The notes: a model not told the origin generated them from the sequence alone. Shown: positions 1 to 9,999, counted from the first letter of the stretch. The stretch: DNA of 64,000 nucleotides from DASQPR01 sp963724705 (GCA_963724705.1 CAVRVS010000007.1:558001-622000), one strand, 5' to 3'. Numbers and translations are program-made.

Positions 1-1197
1 CCGGCTCAGGAGACGAACCCGGTCAAGATCGCGGTGGGCTTCGCCGTGCTGCTCGTCCCGTATTCGGTCCTCGGGCCGTACGTCGGCGTGTTCCTCGACC
101 GCTGGAGCCGGCGGGACATCATCTACCTGGCCAACCTCGTTCGCGGGACGCTGGCCGTCATCGCGGCCGCCCTGGTCGCGATCGGCGGGCTCAGCCTCGA
201 GTTCTTCGCCTGCGCGCTGTTGATCACGGCGATCAACCGATTCTTCCTGTCCGGCCTGTCCGCGGCCGCGCCGCACGTCGTGCCCGAACCGCTACTCGTG
301 ACGAACAACGCGGTCGCCTCGACGCTCGGGACGGTCGCCTACTCGATTGGACTCGCCACGACGGCCGTCGTTCTGCACACGGCACTGGAGACCAATGATC
401 ACGGGTACGCCGCGCTCGCCGGCGCCGGAGCCGCCTGCTACCTGGCCGCCTCCATGTTCGCGCGGACGTCCTTCGGCCGCAAGGAACTCGGCCCCGACGT
501 GGCCGTACCTCGTACGGTGTCGATCCCGCAGGAGGTCGCGGCGGCGGCCCGAGGCATGGTGGCCGGCGCACGCCATCTGATCGAACGGCCGCCGGTCGCC
601 TACGCGATGGCGGTCCAGGCACTATGCCGCACCCTGTTCGGCGTCCTGACGCTCGCGATCCTCCTGCTCTACTCGCACTACTTCTACTCGAACTACTCGT
701 CCGCCATCGGTGGCCTCGGGCAGATCGTCGTAGTCGGCAGCATCGGCGCGATCGCGGCCGCCGCTATCACTCCGTACGCGACGCGGCATTTCGGCGGGCG
801 GCTCTGGGTGTTCGCGATGACATTGCTGATAGCTTTCACGCTGCCGCCGCTCGCCCTGCCGTTCGTTCCGGTGCTGCTCGTGCTCTCGACGTTCCTCGCG
901 AACATCTCCTCACAGGGCATCAAGATCGTCGTGGACACGAACGTCCAGGTGCACTGCGACGAAGACTTCCACGGCCGCGTGTTCAGCCTGGAGGACACGC
1001 TGTTCAACTTCATGTTCGTCGTCGGCCTGTTCATCGGCGCGCTCACGCTGCCGGACGACGGCCACTCGGTCGGCGCCGTCGTCGCCGTGTCGGCCGGCTA
1101 TCTGGTGCTGGCGCTGTCGTACGCGTGGCTAACCCGTCGCCAGCCACCGCTGGAGGTCGCGCCGACCGCGGAGGCCGTCGCGTCGTCCGCCGCGTGA
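1..1197 (+). CDS. MFS transporter, 5'-truncated by the window edge
   Basis: The reading frame is open from base 1, so the true start lies upstream; about 398 residues are visible. The chain is a series of hydrophobic helices with a short basic loop after the second visible helix (GVFLDRWSRRDI), the position of the loop 2-3 signature of the major facilitator superfamily, and a long central loop near residues 160-200. It is a cytoplasmic-membrane transporter, probably an exporter of the drug/antiporter type. The substrate cannot be told from sequence. It converges on the FMN-binding gene with only 7 bases between the stops. Confidence 0.75.
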   Translation, partial: PAQETNPVKIAVGFAVLLVPYSVLGPYVGVFLDRWSRRDIIYLANLVRGTLAVIAAALVAIGGLSLEFFACALLITAINRFFLSGLSAAAPHVVPEPLLVTNNAVASTLGTVAYSIGLATTAVVLHTALETNDHGYAALAGAGAACYLAASMFARTSFGRKELGPDVAVPRTVSIPQEVAAAARGMVAGARHLIERPPVAYAMAVQALCRTLFGVLTLAILLLYSHYFYSNYSSAIGGLGQIVVVGSIGAIAAAAITPYATRHFGGRLWVFAMTLLIAFTLPPLALPFVPVLLVLSTFLANISSQGIKIVVDTNVQVHCDEDFHGRVFSLEDTLFNFMFVVGLFIGALTLPDDGHSVGAVVAVSAGYLVLALSYAWLTRRQPPLEVAPTAEAVASSAA

Positions 1198-1204
1198 CCG
1201 GCGT

Positions 1205-1678
1205 TCATCGCTGGGCCGCCGCGTCGAGCGCCGCCTGCAGCGACTGCGCATAGGCATAACTCGTGTACGTCGCGCCGGACACCACATCGACATCGGCGCT
1301 CTGGGCCTGGAGCACCTCTTTGTGTAGGAGCGGCGTCGCGTGATCGTTGATCTCGGTGGACCGGCCGCGATCGCTGGGGACCTGCAGGATCGTCACGTCC
1401 GAGATCCGGCTGCCGGCGGCGTGCAGTCGCACCTGGATCGGCCCGAACGGCGTCGAGACCACCGAGCCGTCGGCCGTGTAGGTCCCGCTCGGCAACGTCG
1501 CTCGGCCGGTCTTGACCGGAATGCCGCCGCTACCCTCGCCGCCGACCGGGTTGTCGCCGGTGGTGCCGCCCGCCTGCGTACCCGCGGGGCCCTGAGTGCC
1601 CTTGAAACCGATCAGCATCAGCGCGCCGACGGCGCTGCCGGCGACGGCGAAGGTGACGCGGCGGACGGCGGCGTTCAC
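1205..1678 (-). CDS. FMN-binding domain protein (covalent flavin carrier)
   Basis: A 157-residue protein with one N-terminal membrane or signal segment (FAVAGSAVGALMLIGF), a Gly/Thr-rich linker and a C-terminal FMN-binding domain ending in DVVSGATYTS. In this family the Thr of an SGAT-type motif receives FMN covalently from an ApbE flavin transferase; no apbE is in view. Start chosen: GTG at 1678, whose last bases overlap the TGA of the upstream reductase (GTGA), which implies translational coupling; a longer in-frame start at 1771 lies inside that reductase. Together the two genes look like an electron-transfer module moving electrons from NAD(P)H through FAD and heme to an extracytoplasmic flavin. 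Confidence 0.8.
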   Translation of the reverse strand: MNAAVRRVTFAVAGSAVGALMLIGFKGTQGPAGTQAGGTTGDNPVGGEGSGGIPVKTGRATLPSGTYTADGSVVSTPFGPIQVRLHAAGSRISDVTILQVPSDRGRSTEINDHATPLLHKEVLQAQSADVDVVSGATYTSYAYAQSLQAALDAAAQR

Positions 1679-3105
1679 AGCTCGAACTGATCCACGTGAA
1701 TCTGGCGTGCCGGCACGTCCAGCTCTCCGAGTGTGCGAACGACGAGATCGCCCAGGCCTTCCGGGCCGCACACGTAGACGTCGCGATCGCGCACGTCGGG
1801 CACTAGCTCGAGCAGTCCGGCCGCGGTGAACACGTGCGCTGGATCGGGGTCGTCGCGCCGGCCGAGCACGTACCAGACCTGCATGTCACGCTCGATCGCG
1901 AGCCGATCGAGTTCGTCCTTAAAGATCAAATCTTCGAGGGTACGGGCTCGGCACAGCACCACCGTGCCCGACGGAAAGGTCTCCATCAGTGCCCGTACCG
2001 GCGCGATGCCACTGCCGGCACCGATCAGCAACGCCCCCGGTCGGTACGCCTGGTCGGCGGTGAACTCTCCGGTCGGGTTGTCGATCCACACTCGCGTGCC
2101 GACCGTCAGTGCGGCCATCGCCCGGGACTGGTCGCCGACCGCCTTCACGGTCAGCCGGAGCCCGTCGACGCTCGGCCCGGCCGACAACGAGTACGGATGC
2201 GAGCGCCACCATCCGTCGCGGGTGAGGAAGCGCCAGTGGGCGTACTGGCCAGCGGTCGCCTTGAGCCGGTCGAGGTGTCGACCGGTCACGTAGACCGACA
2301 CGACGCCGGCGACCTCGGTCACGACCGATTTCACGCGCAGTTGGTGACGTGCGTTCAACCACAGCGGGACGACGATGCGGCCGTAGGCCAGAGCGGCGAT
2401 CACGATGACGTAGGCGGCCACCCAGAACGTGTGTGCCGCGTGGTTCAGCACGAACTCCTGACCATCGGCGAACTGGTGCCCGTACGCGAGGAGCAGGATC
2501 ACGTACGCGCTCGCGTGGACGAGGTGCCACAGGCCGTACGGCATCCGGCGGCGGATCGCCCGGATCGCGAGCAGGCTGATCGTGACGAGGATGCCGAACG
2601 CGATCGTGGCCGAGATCAGATCCTGGTACGTCGTCAGCAACGTCCACGCCTCGTGCCAGACGCCCACCTTGGAACTCGCGGCGTAGCCGAGCGTGATGAG
2701 GACAACGTGCGTCGCGATGACGATCACGACGTACGCACCGAGGTCCCGGTGCCAGCGGGACTGCCGGGCGCCACTGGACGCGCGGTCGATGATCGGGACG
2801 CGGCTCATCAGGAGCACCTGGACAAGCAGCAGATATCCGCCGATCAGACCGGCCAGGCGTCCGCCGGCCGTCAACTCGCCGGCGGTGTCGCCGACCTCGG
2901 ACGCGCTCGTCTGGTGCCACCAGAACCCGATGAGGACGACCACGCCGATCGCGATGATGGACACGAGCACGCGACGACGTACGGCGGGGTTGGCCACGGT
3001 CACGGAATGTTGCTGTCGACCTCGATCGGGAACCTCGGGCTGGGCCGGCCCCTCGTCCGGCCACGCCGTGCTGCTCGGCGCACTCACGTTGCTACTGTCG
3101 CGCAC
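1675..3105 (-). CDS. Ferric reductase-like transmembrane FAD/NAD(P)H oxidoreductase
   Basis: 476 residues. Residues ~45-230 form six or so membrane helices with His residues placed as in heme-binding ferric reductase/NOX domains (IATHVVLITLGY, LWHLVHASAYVILLLAYGHQF region). Residues ~240-340 are an FAD-binding ferredoxin-reductase fold with the HPYSLS flavin-binding motif; residues ~345-476 bind NAD(P)H (LLIGAGSGIAPVRALM and a C-terminal VCGPEGLG). The likely role is transmembrane electron transfer from NAD(P)H to the covalently flavinylated partner downstream. The start is uncertain: 3105 gives a polar 40-residue N-terminus without a clear ribosome-binding site, and a GTG at 3003 is an alternative. 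Confidence 0.8.
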   Translation of the reverse strand: MRDSSNVSAPSSTAWPDEGPAQPEVPDRGRQQHSVTVANPAVRRRVLVSIIAIGVVVLIGFWWHQTSASEVGDTAGELTAGGRLAGLIGGYLLLVQVLLMSRVPIIDRASSGARQSRWHRDLGAYVVIVIATHVVLITLGYAASSKVGVWHEAWTLLTTYQDLISATIAFGILVTISLLAIRAIRRRMPYGLWHLVHASAYVILLLAYGHQFADGQEFVLNHAAHTFWVAAYVIVIAALAYGRIVVPLWLNARHQLRVKSVVTEVAGVVSVYVTGRHLDRLKATAGQYAHWRFLTRDGWWRSHPYSLSAGPSVDGLRLTVKAVGDQSRAMAALTVGTRVWIDNPTGEFTADQAYRPGALLIGAGSGIAPVRALMETFPSGTVVLCRARTLEDLIFKDELDRLAIERDMQVWYVLGRRDDPDPAHVFTAAGLLELVPDVRDRDVYVCGPEGLGDLVVRTLGELDVPARQIHVDQFEL

Positions 3106-3168
3106 GAACCTGGGACCAGACCCCGATGCCTCTTACCAACCCGTGACGTTTCGCCCGCCGGACCGCCG

Positions 3169-3232
3169 TGATCCACCCCCGTGGACGATCCGCGTCGCTG
3201 CAACGGCCTCAATCGTCCGCGGTGGCGGATCA
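3169..3232. repeat. 64-bp palindrome, copy 1 (left flank of AbiEi/DUF559 gene)
   Basis: Two 32-bp arms meet without a spacer; 23 of 32 positions pair between arms. It begins TGATCCAC, and its outer arms contain GTGGACGAT and AATCGTCC. About 50 of 64 bases match copy 2 at 4290-4353, in the same orientation. Seen directly in the sequence; function unknown. Confidence 0.75.
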
Positions 3233-3362
3233 TGACAACGGATGCCGTTCGGACCTCGCCCGGACGACCGGCCGCTGCCGCCGTGCACAAGGACCCTCGC
3301 GATCCACAGCACGGATTCATGGTCGGCCGTCGGATGGCGGCCGGCGAGGGAAGCTCCGTCAC

Positions 3363-4292
3363 GTGCCGACGATGCCCGCCGATGATGCCGACGACCTTGA
3401 TTGGCTGCTGTTTCGGCAGGACAGCGTGATCAGCCGTCGGCAGGCGATGCGATTCATGTCCGTGTCACGTCTTCGGCATCAGGTGGCCTGCGGTCGCTGG
3501 TCGCTACCGCACCGCGGCGTGTACGTAGCGCACAACGCCACCCTGAGCTCCGGCCAACGAACGTGGGTTGGGGCCTTCGCCGCCGGAAACGGTCGAGCCG
3601 CACCGCTCGCCGGTGCTGCGGCTCTGACGTCGTACGGCCTGCGCGGCTACGAGTCGAACGTGGTCCATGTGTACGTCCCGCCGCGCCTACGACCTCGAAG
3701 CCTTCCGCACTACGTGGTCGTCCACCGATCGGCGCTAGCACTGGTAGATCTGAGTCGTGGGTTTCCGCCACGGACGATGCCCGCCCGCTCTGTGATAGAT
3801 GCCGCAGAGTGGGCTTCGTCCGACGATCGGGCCCGCGCGATCATCACCGCGGCGTTCCAGCAGCGACTCGTCGACCACGCGGCGATGATGCTCGCGCTGA
3901 GCCGGTTCGCGCGCCTCCGCCGACGTGAGTTGATCACCTCGACGATTCACGACGCGGCCGGCGGCTCCGAGTCGATCGCGGAACATGACTTTCTCCTCCT
4001 CTGCCGTCGCGGGCGGCTACCCGAGCCCACCCGCCAAGTGGTGACCAGGGACGCGAATGGTCGGCACCGCTATCGCGACGCGTACTTCGAGGAGTTCGCC
4101 GTTCACGTCGAGATCGACGGTGGTCAGCACACCGAGGTTCGCCAGTGGTGGGCCGACATGCAGCGGCAGAACGCGATGGGCATCAACGGCGACCGCGTAC
4201 TCCGATTCCCGGCGTGGGCGCTCCGCAACGACCCGGATCGCGTACTCGAACAGGTCCGGGCCGCGTTGATCGCGGGCGGCTGGCGTCCGTGA
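3363..4292 (+). CDS. AbiEi-type N-terminal domain fused to DUF559 (Vsr-like) nuclease domain
   Basis: 309 residues. The N-terminal ~65 residues (RQDSVISRRQAMRF then a VACGRWSLPHRGVYV stretch) resemble the winged-helix N-terminus of AbiEi-family antitoxins. The C-terminal ~110 residues resemble DUF559, a PD-(D/E)xK-like endonuclease fold, with acidic residues in RDAYFEE and VEIDGGQH. Start: GTG at 3363, 11 bases after GAGGGA; a GTG at 3168 inside the left palindrome has no ribosome-binding site. No AbiEii toxin gene is adjacent. The TGA stop is formed by the first three bases of the right palindrome, so gene and repeat are physically joined. Activity (regulator, nuclease or neither) is inferred only from family resemblance. 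Confidence 0.7.
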   Translation: MPTMPADDADDLDWLLFRQDSVISRRQAMRFMSVSRLRHQVACGRWSLPHRGVYVAHNATLSSGQRTWVGAFAAGNGRAAPLAGAAALTSYGLRGYESNVVHVYVPPRLRPRSLPHYVVVHRSALALVDLSRGFPPRTMPARSVIDAAEWASSDDRARAIITAAFQQRLVDHAAMMLALSRFARLRRRELITSTIHDAAGGSESIAEHDFLLLCRRGRLPEPTRQVVTRDANGRHRYRDAYFEEFAVHVEIDGGQHTEVRQWWADMQRQNAMGINGDRVLRFPAWALRNDPDRVLEQVRAALIAGGWRP

Positions 4293-4353
4293 TCCATTGC
4301 GGTGGACGATTAGCGTCGTTGCAGCGGCACTAATCGTCCACCGTGGTGGATCA
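4290..4353. repeat. 64-bp palindrome, copy 2 (right flank; contains the AbiEi/DUF559 stop codon)
   Basis: Two abutting 32-bp arms with 26 of 32 positions paired; five of the six arm differences would be G-U pairs in a plus-strand transcript. Its first three bases are the TGA of the upstream gene. It sits between two convergent genes, so it could also act as a transcription terminator. Direct repeat of 3169-3232. Confidence 0.75.
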
Positions 4354-4378
4354 TGCCCGCGAGGGCGGCGAGAGATCG

Positions 4379-5848
4379 CTAGGACGGCGGAGGTCGATCG
4401 ATCCCGCGCGCGTCGGCCCACGCGAACAGCGCCGCCTCGGCCTCGTCCCGGGACAACGGACCCCGATCGAGGCGCAGCTCCTTGAGGAACTGCCACGCCT
4501 CGCCGACCAGCGGGCCCGGCTTGAGCCCCAGCAGTTGCATGATGGCGTTGCCGTCGAGGTCCGGGCGTACGCGGGCGAGATCCTCTTCGGCGGCGATCCG
4601 ATCGATCCGGTCTTCGAGCGCGCTGTAGTCGGCCGCCAACTTCTCCGCCTTGCGCCGGTTGCGCGTGGTGCAGTCGGAGCGCGTCAGTTTGTGCAGCCGG
4701 GGTAGCAGATCACCCGCGTCGGTGACGTAGCGACGCACCGCCGAGTCGGTCCACTCGCCGTGGCCGTACCCGTAGAAGCGCAGGTGTAGCGCAACAAGCG
4801 CACCGACCTCGGACACGATGTCCTTCCGGAAACGCAGCGCCCGCAGCCGCGCCTTGGCCATCCGCGCGCCGACGATCTCGTGGTGGTGGAACGACACGCG
4901 GCCGTCCGGGCCGACCGCCTTCGTCGCCGGCTTGCCGATGTCGTGCAGGAGCGCGGCGAGCCGCAGCACGAGATCCGGCCCGTCGTCCTCGAGGTTGATC
5001 GCGTTGCGCACCACCGTCAGCGTGTGCTCGTAGACGTCCTTGTGTTGTGCGTGTTCGTCGATCTCCAGCTTGAGGCCGGAGAGTTCGGGCAGGAACACCT
5101 CGGCGAGCCCGGTGTCAACGAGCAGCCGCAGCCCGGTCACCGGATCAGGCGCCACCATCAGCTTCGCGAATTCGTCTCCGATCCGCTCGGGCGTGATCCG
5201 CCCAAGGTCGGCCGACATCGCGGTCATCGCGGCGCGTACGTCGTCGGCGACGGCGAAACGCAGCCGGGCGGCGAAGCGGGCGGCCCGGAGCATGCGCAAC
5301 GGATCGTCGGCGAAGCTGGACTCGGCCGTGCCGGGCGTACGGATGACTCGTGCCGCGAGATCGTCCCGGCCGCCGAAGGGATCGCTGAACTCGTGCCCCG
5401 GCACCGACACGGCCATCGCGTTGATGGTGAAGTCACGGCGCCGCAGGTCGTCGACGAGGTTGTCGCCGTACGCGACGATCGGGTTACGGCTGACCCGGTC
5501 GTACGACTCGGCGCGGAACGTGGTGATCTCCAGCCGGAGTCCGCGCCGGGCCGCCCCGATCGTGCCGAACTCCTGCCCGGTGGTCCAGGTCGTGTCGGCC
5601 CAGCCGGAGAGGATCTCGAGCGTCTGCTCGGGCCGGGCGTCGGTCGCGAAGTCAAGATCATCGCCGAGCTGCCCCAGCAGGGCATCGCGCACCGAACCTC
5701 CGACCAGGTGCAACTCGAAGCCGGCGGCGGCGAAGCGCGCACCGATCTCGTCGGCGACCGGCCAAACTCGGATGAGTTCGGCGACGGCGCGACGCTGCGC
5801 GGTGGTCAGGGCGGATGCGGCCGGTTGGGCGCGTGGTGTCTCGGACAT
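4379..5848 (-). CDS. cca: CCA tRNA nucleotidyltransferase
   Basis: 489 residues, the usual length for the actinobacterial PcnA/Cca protein. The class II nucleotidyltransferase head carries LVGGSVRDALLG (residues ~48-60), the metal-binding DLDFATDARP, and the RRRDFTINAMA motif. A C-terminal HD phosphohydrolase domain is marked by LAALLHDIGKP near residue 300. It adds or repairs the 3'-CCA end of tRNAs in the cytoplasm. The gene diverges from murJ across 198 bases that must hold both promoters. This cca-murJ-sigM-trx neighbourhood is conserved in actinobacteria. Confidence 0.93.
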   Translation of the reverse strand: MSETPRAQPAASALTTAQRRAVAELIRVWPVADEIGARFAAAGFELHLVGGSVRDALLGQLGDDLDFATDARPEQTLEILSGWADTTWTTGQEFGTIGAARRGLRLEITTFRAESYDRVSRNPIVAYGDNLVDDLRRRDFTINAMAVSVPGHEFSDPFGGRDDLAARVIRTPGTAESSFADDPLRMLRAARFAARLRFAVADDVRAAMTAMSADLGRITPERIGDEFAKLMVAPDPVTGLRLLVDTGLAEVFLPELSGLKLEIDEHAQHKDVYEHTLTVVRNAINLEDDGPDLVLRLAALLHDIGKPATKAVGPDGRVSFHHHEIVGARMAKARLRALRFRKDIVSEVGALVALHLRFYGYGHGEWTDSAVRRYVTDAGDLLPRLHKLTRSDCTTRNRRKAEKLAADYSALEDRIDRIAAEEDLARVRPDLDGNAIMQLLGLKPGPLVGEAWQFLKELRLDRGPLSRDEAEAALFAWADARGIDRPPPS

Positions 5849-6046
5849 GGCGTCGGCCAGCGTATCGGGGTCGCGGGGACATCCGCCTCGCGGCTGCGCT
5901 ACCCATCGGCGCTGCCACTGCCGCCGCCAGTCGCCGGCCGCTACGTCACCACGGGCCGACGTACCCGATATGAAAGTGTGTCAACAGGCGCAACGGCCTG
6001 CTCAGTGCCATGCCACGACCGTGCCTGCACCGGTTAAGGTCGGCGC

Positions 6047-8130
6047 ATGGCATCGACGGACCGGCGGGGGGAGCGCGACCGGTATGACCCGGACGCGACC
6101 ATGATGCTGCCGATCGTGCCGCACGATGGCCCCGGTCGGGCCGATGTCACGATGGTCATTCCGGTGTATGGGCGCGGCGGGGATCTGACCTACCAGCTCT
6201 ATACCGAGGACCGGACGCAACTGCTACCGCCGGTCTATCCGCCCACCGATCCGAACCAGCCGTTCGGCAACGGTCAGCCCGGCTGGCCGGCGCGACCGGC
6301 GCGCGCGATCGGTGTCGCCTCGCCCGTCGTCATACCGGGCGCTCCGGGTGGGCCACCGACGGGGCCGCCCGGCGCACCGGCACCGCTGCCGGACGAGCAG
6401 CCGTCGATCGCTCGCAGCAGCGCCATCATGGCCGCCGGCAGCATGGTGAGTCGCGTCACTGGCCTGATTCGGACGGTCGCTCTCGGCGCGGCGATTGGCG
6501 CGGCGACGGTCGGCAACGCCTACAACCTGTCCAACACGCTGCCCAACATGGTGTACGAGCTGCTGCTCGGTGGCGTGCTGTCCAGCGTCGTCGTGCCGCT
6601 GCTGATGAAGGCGCGCACGCAGGACAACGATCGCGGCGAGGCGTACACGCAGCGGCTGCTCACGCTGGCCACGATCTTCCTGGCCGGCGCGACCGTGCTC
6701 GCGGTGGCGGCGGCGCCGCTGCTCACGCAGCTCGTCGCCGGTCATTCGCCCGCCGCCGACAAGCACCTGATCACGACGCTGTCGTACCTGATCCTGCCGG
6801 AGATCTTCTTCTACGGCATCGCGGCGCTGCTCGCCGGCGTGCTCAACACGCGCGGCCACTTCATGGCGCCGATGTGGTCGCCGATCCTCAACAACCTCGT
6901 GGTGATCGCGACCGCGCTGGTGTTCTGGGTGATGCCCGGCCCGAAGACCCTGAACGCGACGACCATCACCACGCCGCAGGTGTTGGTGCTCGGCATCGGT
7001 ACGACACTCGGCATCGTCGTCCAGGCCAGTGGACTGATCCCGGCGCTGCGTCGCGTGCAGTTCCGCTGGAAGTGGCGCTTCGACTTCGGCAAGCTCGGGC
7101 TGCGCCAGATCGGGCGGACGAGCGCCTGGATGCTGACGTACGTGATCATGACCCAGATCGGGCTCACGGTCATCCTGAGGCTGTCACAGAGCGCCGCGAG
7201 CCGCGGTCACACACGCGCCCGGGCCGGCGATCTTCAACAACGCCTTTCTGATCTTTATGATGGCGCACGGCATCGTCGCGGTGTCGATCCTCACTGCGCT
7301 CATGCCCCGGCTCGCGCGGGCCGCGGCCGAGAGCCGCTTCGCCGACATGGGCCACAACCTGACCATGGGTACGCGACTGTCGGCGGTCATCCTGATCCCG
7401 GTGACGGCGGCGTACATCGTGCTCGGCCGGCCACTAGCGGTCGCGCTGTTCCAATGGGGTAACTACACGCACACGGAGGCGATGCAGACCGGCACGGTGA
7501 TCGCGGTCGCGGCGATCGGCCTCGTGCCGTACGCGATCACCCAGATGCAGTTGTTCGCGTTCTATGCGATGCCCGACACCAAGACGCCGGCCCTGGTCAA
7601 CATGCCGGTCGTCGGCGTACGCATCGCGCTCGACGTCATCCTCTACTTCGCCCTGCCGCTCGCGCTCGTCGACGCCGGCCTCATGCTCGGCAACGCGATC
7701 TCGTACGTGATTGCCGCGGTCATCGGCTACCAGTTGCTGCGTCGTCGGATCGGCCTGCGTGCGATCGGCGACACGATGCGTGCGCTCGGCAAACTCGCGG
7801 TGGCGGCCCTCATCGCGGCGATCCCGGCGTGGCTGCTCTCGCTGCTGATCCAGCACGAGTTGGGCAACGGCAAGGTCGGTGCGGTCGCCGCGCTGATCGT
7901 CGGTGCGATCGTGTTGGGTCGTTGCCTATGTCGGTGCTGGCCTCCTGTTGAAAGCGCGAGACATCACGGACGTGGCCGGCATGGTTCGGGCGCGCTTCGG
8001 CCGCTGGTCGTGGTTGCGCTTGAGGGCCTGGGGCGACCCGATCCACTTGACTGGGGTGGGGCCTTTTAGGTCTGCGTGGGTCGGGTTGCCCCAGGCCCGA
8101 CGGTGGGCGCGGTGCGTCGCCCAGGCTTAA
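6047..8130 (+). CDS. murJ: Lipid II flippase MurJ, interrupted by two frameshifts
   Basis: The protein begins with a ~120-residue Pro/Gly-rich cytoplasmic extension. From RSSAIMAAGSMVSRVTGLIR it is a typical MurJ/MviN multi-helix flippase that moves lipid II outward for peptidoglycan synthesis. The first frame degenerates after residue ~390: removing one C from the CCCGGG at 7218-7223 restores AGPAIFNNAFLIFMMAHG. A second break sits at the GGG at 7916-7918; removing one G restores VLVVAYVGAGLLLKARD. The last part then runs to TAA at 8128. The final ~35 residues look unlike MurJ and may reflect a further error. Since MurJ is normally essential, sequencing insertions are likelier than a pseudogene. 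Confidence 0.85.
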
Positions 8131-8417
8131 AGAGCTTTCGTGGGTACGTGGTACCGAGAAGGTTGACGTGGTTCCGAGGGCGGCGGTGTTCGTGGAAGCG
8201 CGCCATTCGTCCAGATTGGGGAGTATTTGTGGGGGGTTGCTAGTGTGTGGTGGTCACGAACGGACAACGAGTTAGGCATCGTGACGAAGTCGTCTACGTC
8301 AGCGTTCAGTTAAGCCGGGTAGGGTTCCCTCGCCGACACGTGCATTCGACGCCTAGGCTCTTACTAGCCTGGGGCGCATCATCGCCCCGTGACGGCGTGC
8401 ATCGGAGGGGAGGACGG

Positions 8418-9924
8418 GTGACCGAGAGCGGCCACGGCCCGGACTCGCCCGCAGCGCACGTCGTGATGACCGTCGGCACTTCCGTCGCCGGCGAGATCCT
8501 AGCCGGCCGCTACCAGCTCGAAGAACACATCAGCGACGACTCGAACGGCCGCCAGGTGTGGCGCGGTCTCGACGTCGTGCTGCGTCGGCCGATTGCTGTC
8601 GTCCTGCGGCATCCGGGCGGCCACGCCGCGTCCGAGATGATGTCGGCCGCCGTCGCCGCGAGCCGGATCACCCATCCTCACCTGGTCGATGTGTACGACG
8701 CGATCGACGAGGACGCCCGGGCGTACGTCGTCCGGGAGTGGGTCGACGGAGCGTCGCTGCGCGAGCTTGTCGCCGACGGTCCACTGGACTCGGGGCGCGC
8801 GACCGCGGTCGCGCACGCCGTGGCGAGCGCCGTCGCCGCCGCGCACGCGACCAGCATGGCGCACGGCAACGTGCACCCGGGGACCGTCCTGATCGCCGAC
8901 GACGGTCGGGTGGTGCTGGCCGACGCACGAGCCGACGACTTGGCCACCATGGAGCAGGACGTCCGCTCCGTCGGCGGCATCCTCTACACGGCGTTGACCG
9001 GCCACTGGCCGCACGCCGAGCTGGGCCGGGATCGCCTCCCGGACGGCATGCGCGACGCTGCCGGCAATCTCGCCAGCCCGCGGCAGGTCCGCGGCGGTCT
9101 GCCGGCCTACCTCAGCGAGCTGTCCATGGATCTGCTCGATCCGTCGATCACGCCGCCGAGCGGAGAGGATCTCGCCAACGATCTCGGCCGGCTCGACACG
9201 GACAACGGCGATGAGTTCTTCGGCGACGGTGGCCCGCTCGGCTTCGTTACGCCGCTGCGGCCGTCCGAGCCCGACGTACCCCGGCGTAGCGGCCGGAAGC
9301 TCGCCATCGGCGTGGCCGCACTGCTGATCATTTCCGCCGCCGCGCTCGTCGTCAGCCTGCGGCTCACCGGTGGTTCGAGCCCAGCCGTCCGCCGGGTCGC
9401 CGACCGAGTCGACCAGCCCGTCCGCGCGGCCGAGCACGAGCGCGAGCGCGGCCGGCGGCCCGATCGCCCTCTCGGCCAGCCAGGTGCGCATCGTCGATCC
9501 ACCCAACGGCACCCGCGACAACCTGGCCGACGCCGACAAGGCGGTCGACGGCGACGACAACACCGGTTGGCAGACGAATTGGTATAAGAGCGCCGCGTTC
9601 GGCAACCTCAAGCCGGGCATGGGCATACTCATCGACCTTGGCAAGCCGGTCGAGGTGGCCAACGTCAAGGTCGACTTCGACTCGCCCGGCGCAACCGTGT
9701 CCGCCCGGGTCGGCGACACCGATCCCGGCAACACGTCCAGCGGCGACGATCAGATCAACAAGACGTACAAGACCGTGGCCGGCCCGATCAAGGCGGGTCC
9801 GTCGCAGGTGCTGCCCCTCGGGGTCACCACCCGTTACGTGCTCGTGTGGATCACCAAACTGCCCTCTGTCGGCGACGGAAAATACCAGGTGTCCGTCGAC
9901 GAGATCACGGTCAACGGAGCCTGA
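8418..9924 (+). CDS. MurJ-associated pseudokinase with extracytoplasmic discoidin-like domain, one frameshift
   Basis: Start GTG at 8418 follows GGAGGGGAGG. Residues ~25-260 have a protein-kinase fold but lack the catalytic set: the VAIK lysine site reads IAVVLR, the catalytic loop reads HGNVHPGTVLI (no Asp), and DFG is replaced by DAR. One membrane helix follows (LAIGVAALLIISAAALVV). The frame then breaks at CCC 9380-9382; removing one C joins it to a Ser/Thr linker and an extracytoplasmic domain resembling F5/8 type C carbohydrate-binding folds, to 9924. In Mycobacterium tuberculosis the same parts are fused to MurJ (Rv3910), where the pseudokinase is a PknB-phosphorylated docking site for FhaA. 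Here it is a separate gene. Confidence 0.8.
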
Positions 9925-9999
9925 TCGGTCGTGGGCGGGACTCGTCGGCGACGCTCGCGCGGGTGAGCCGACCGGACGAACTAGCCGCATAATACGGCG

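Noticed and set aside
1834..3171. 445-codon open frame on the plus strand opposite the ferric reductase gene
   Set aside because: Arg/Asp/Gly-rich shadow of the minus-strand gene, which has clear FAD and NAD(P)H motifs; no ribosome-binding site.
3363..4292. Complete AbiE toxin-antitoxin system
   Set aside because: Only an AbiEi-like N-terminus is present; no AbiEii nucleotidyltransferase toxin lies on either side.
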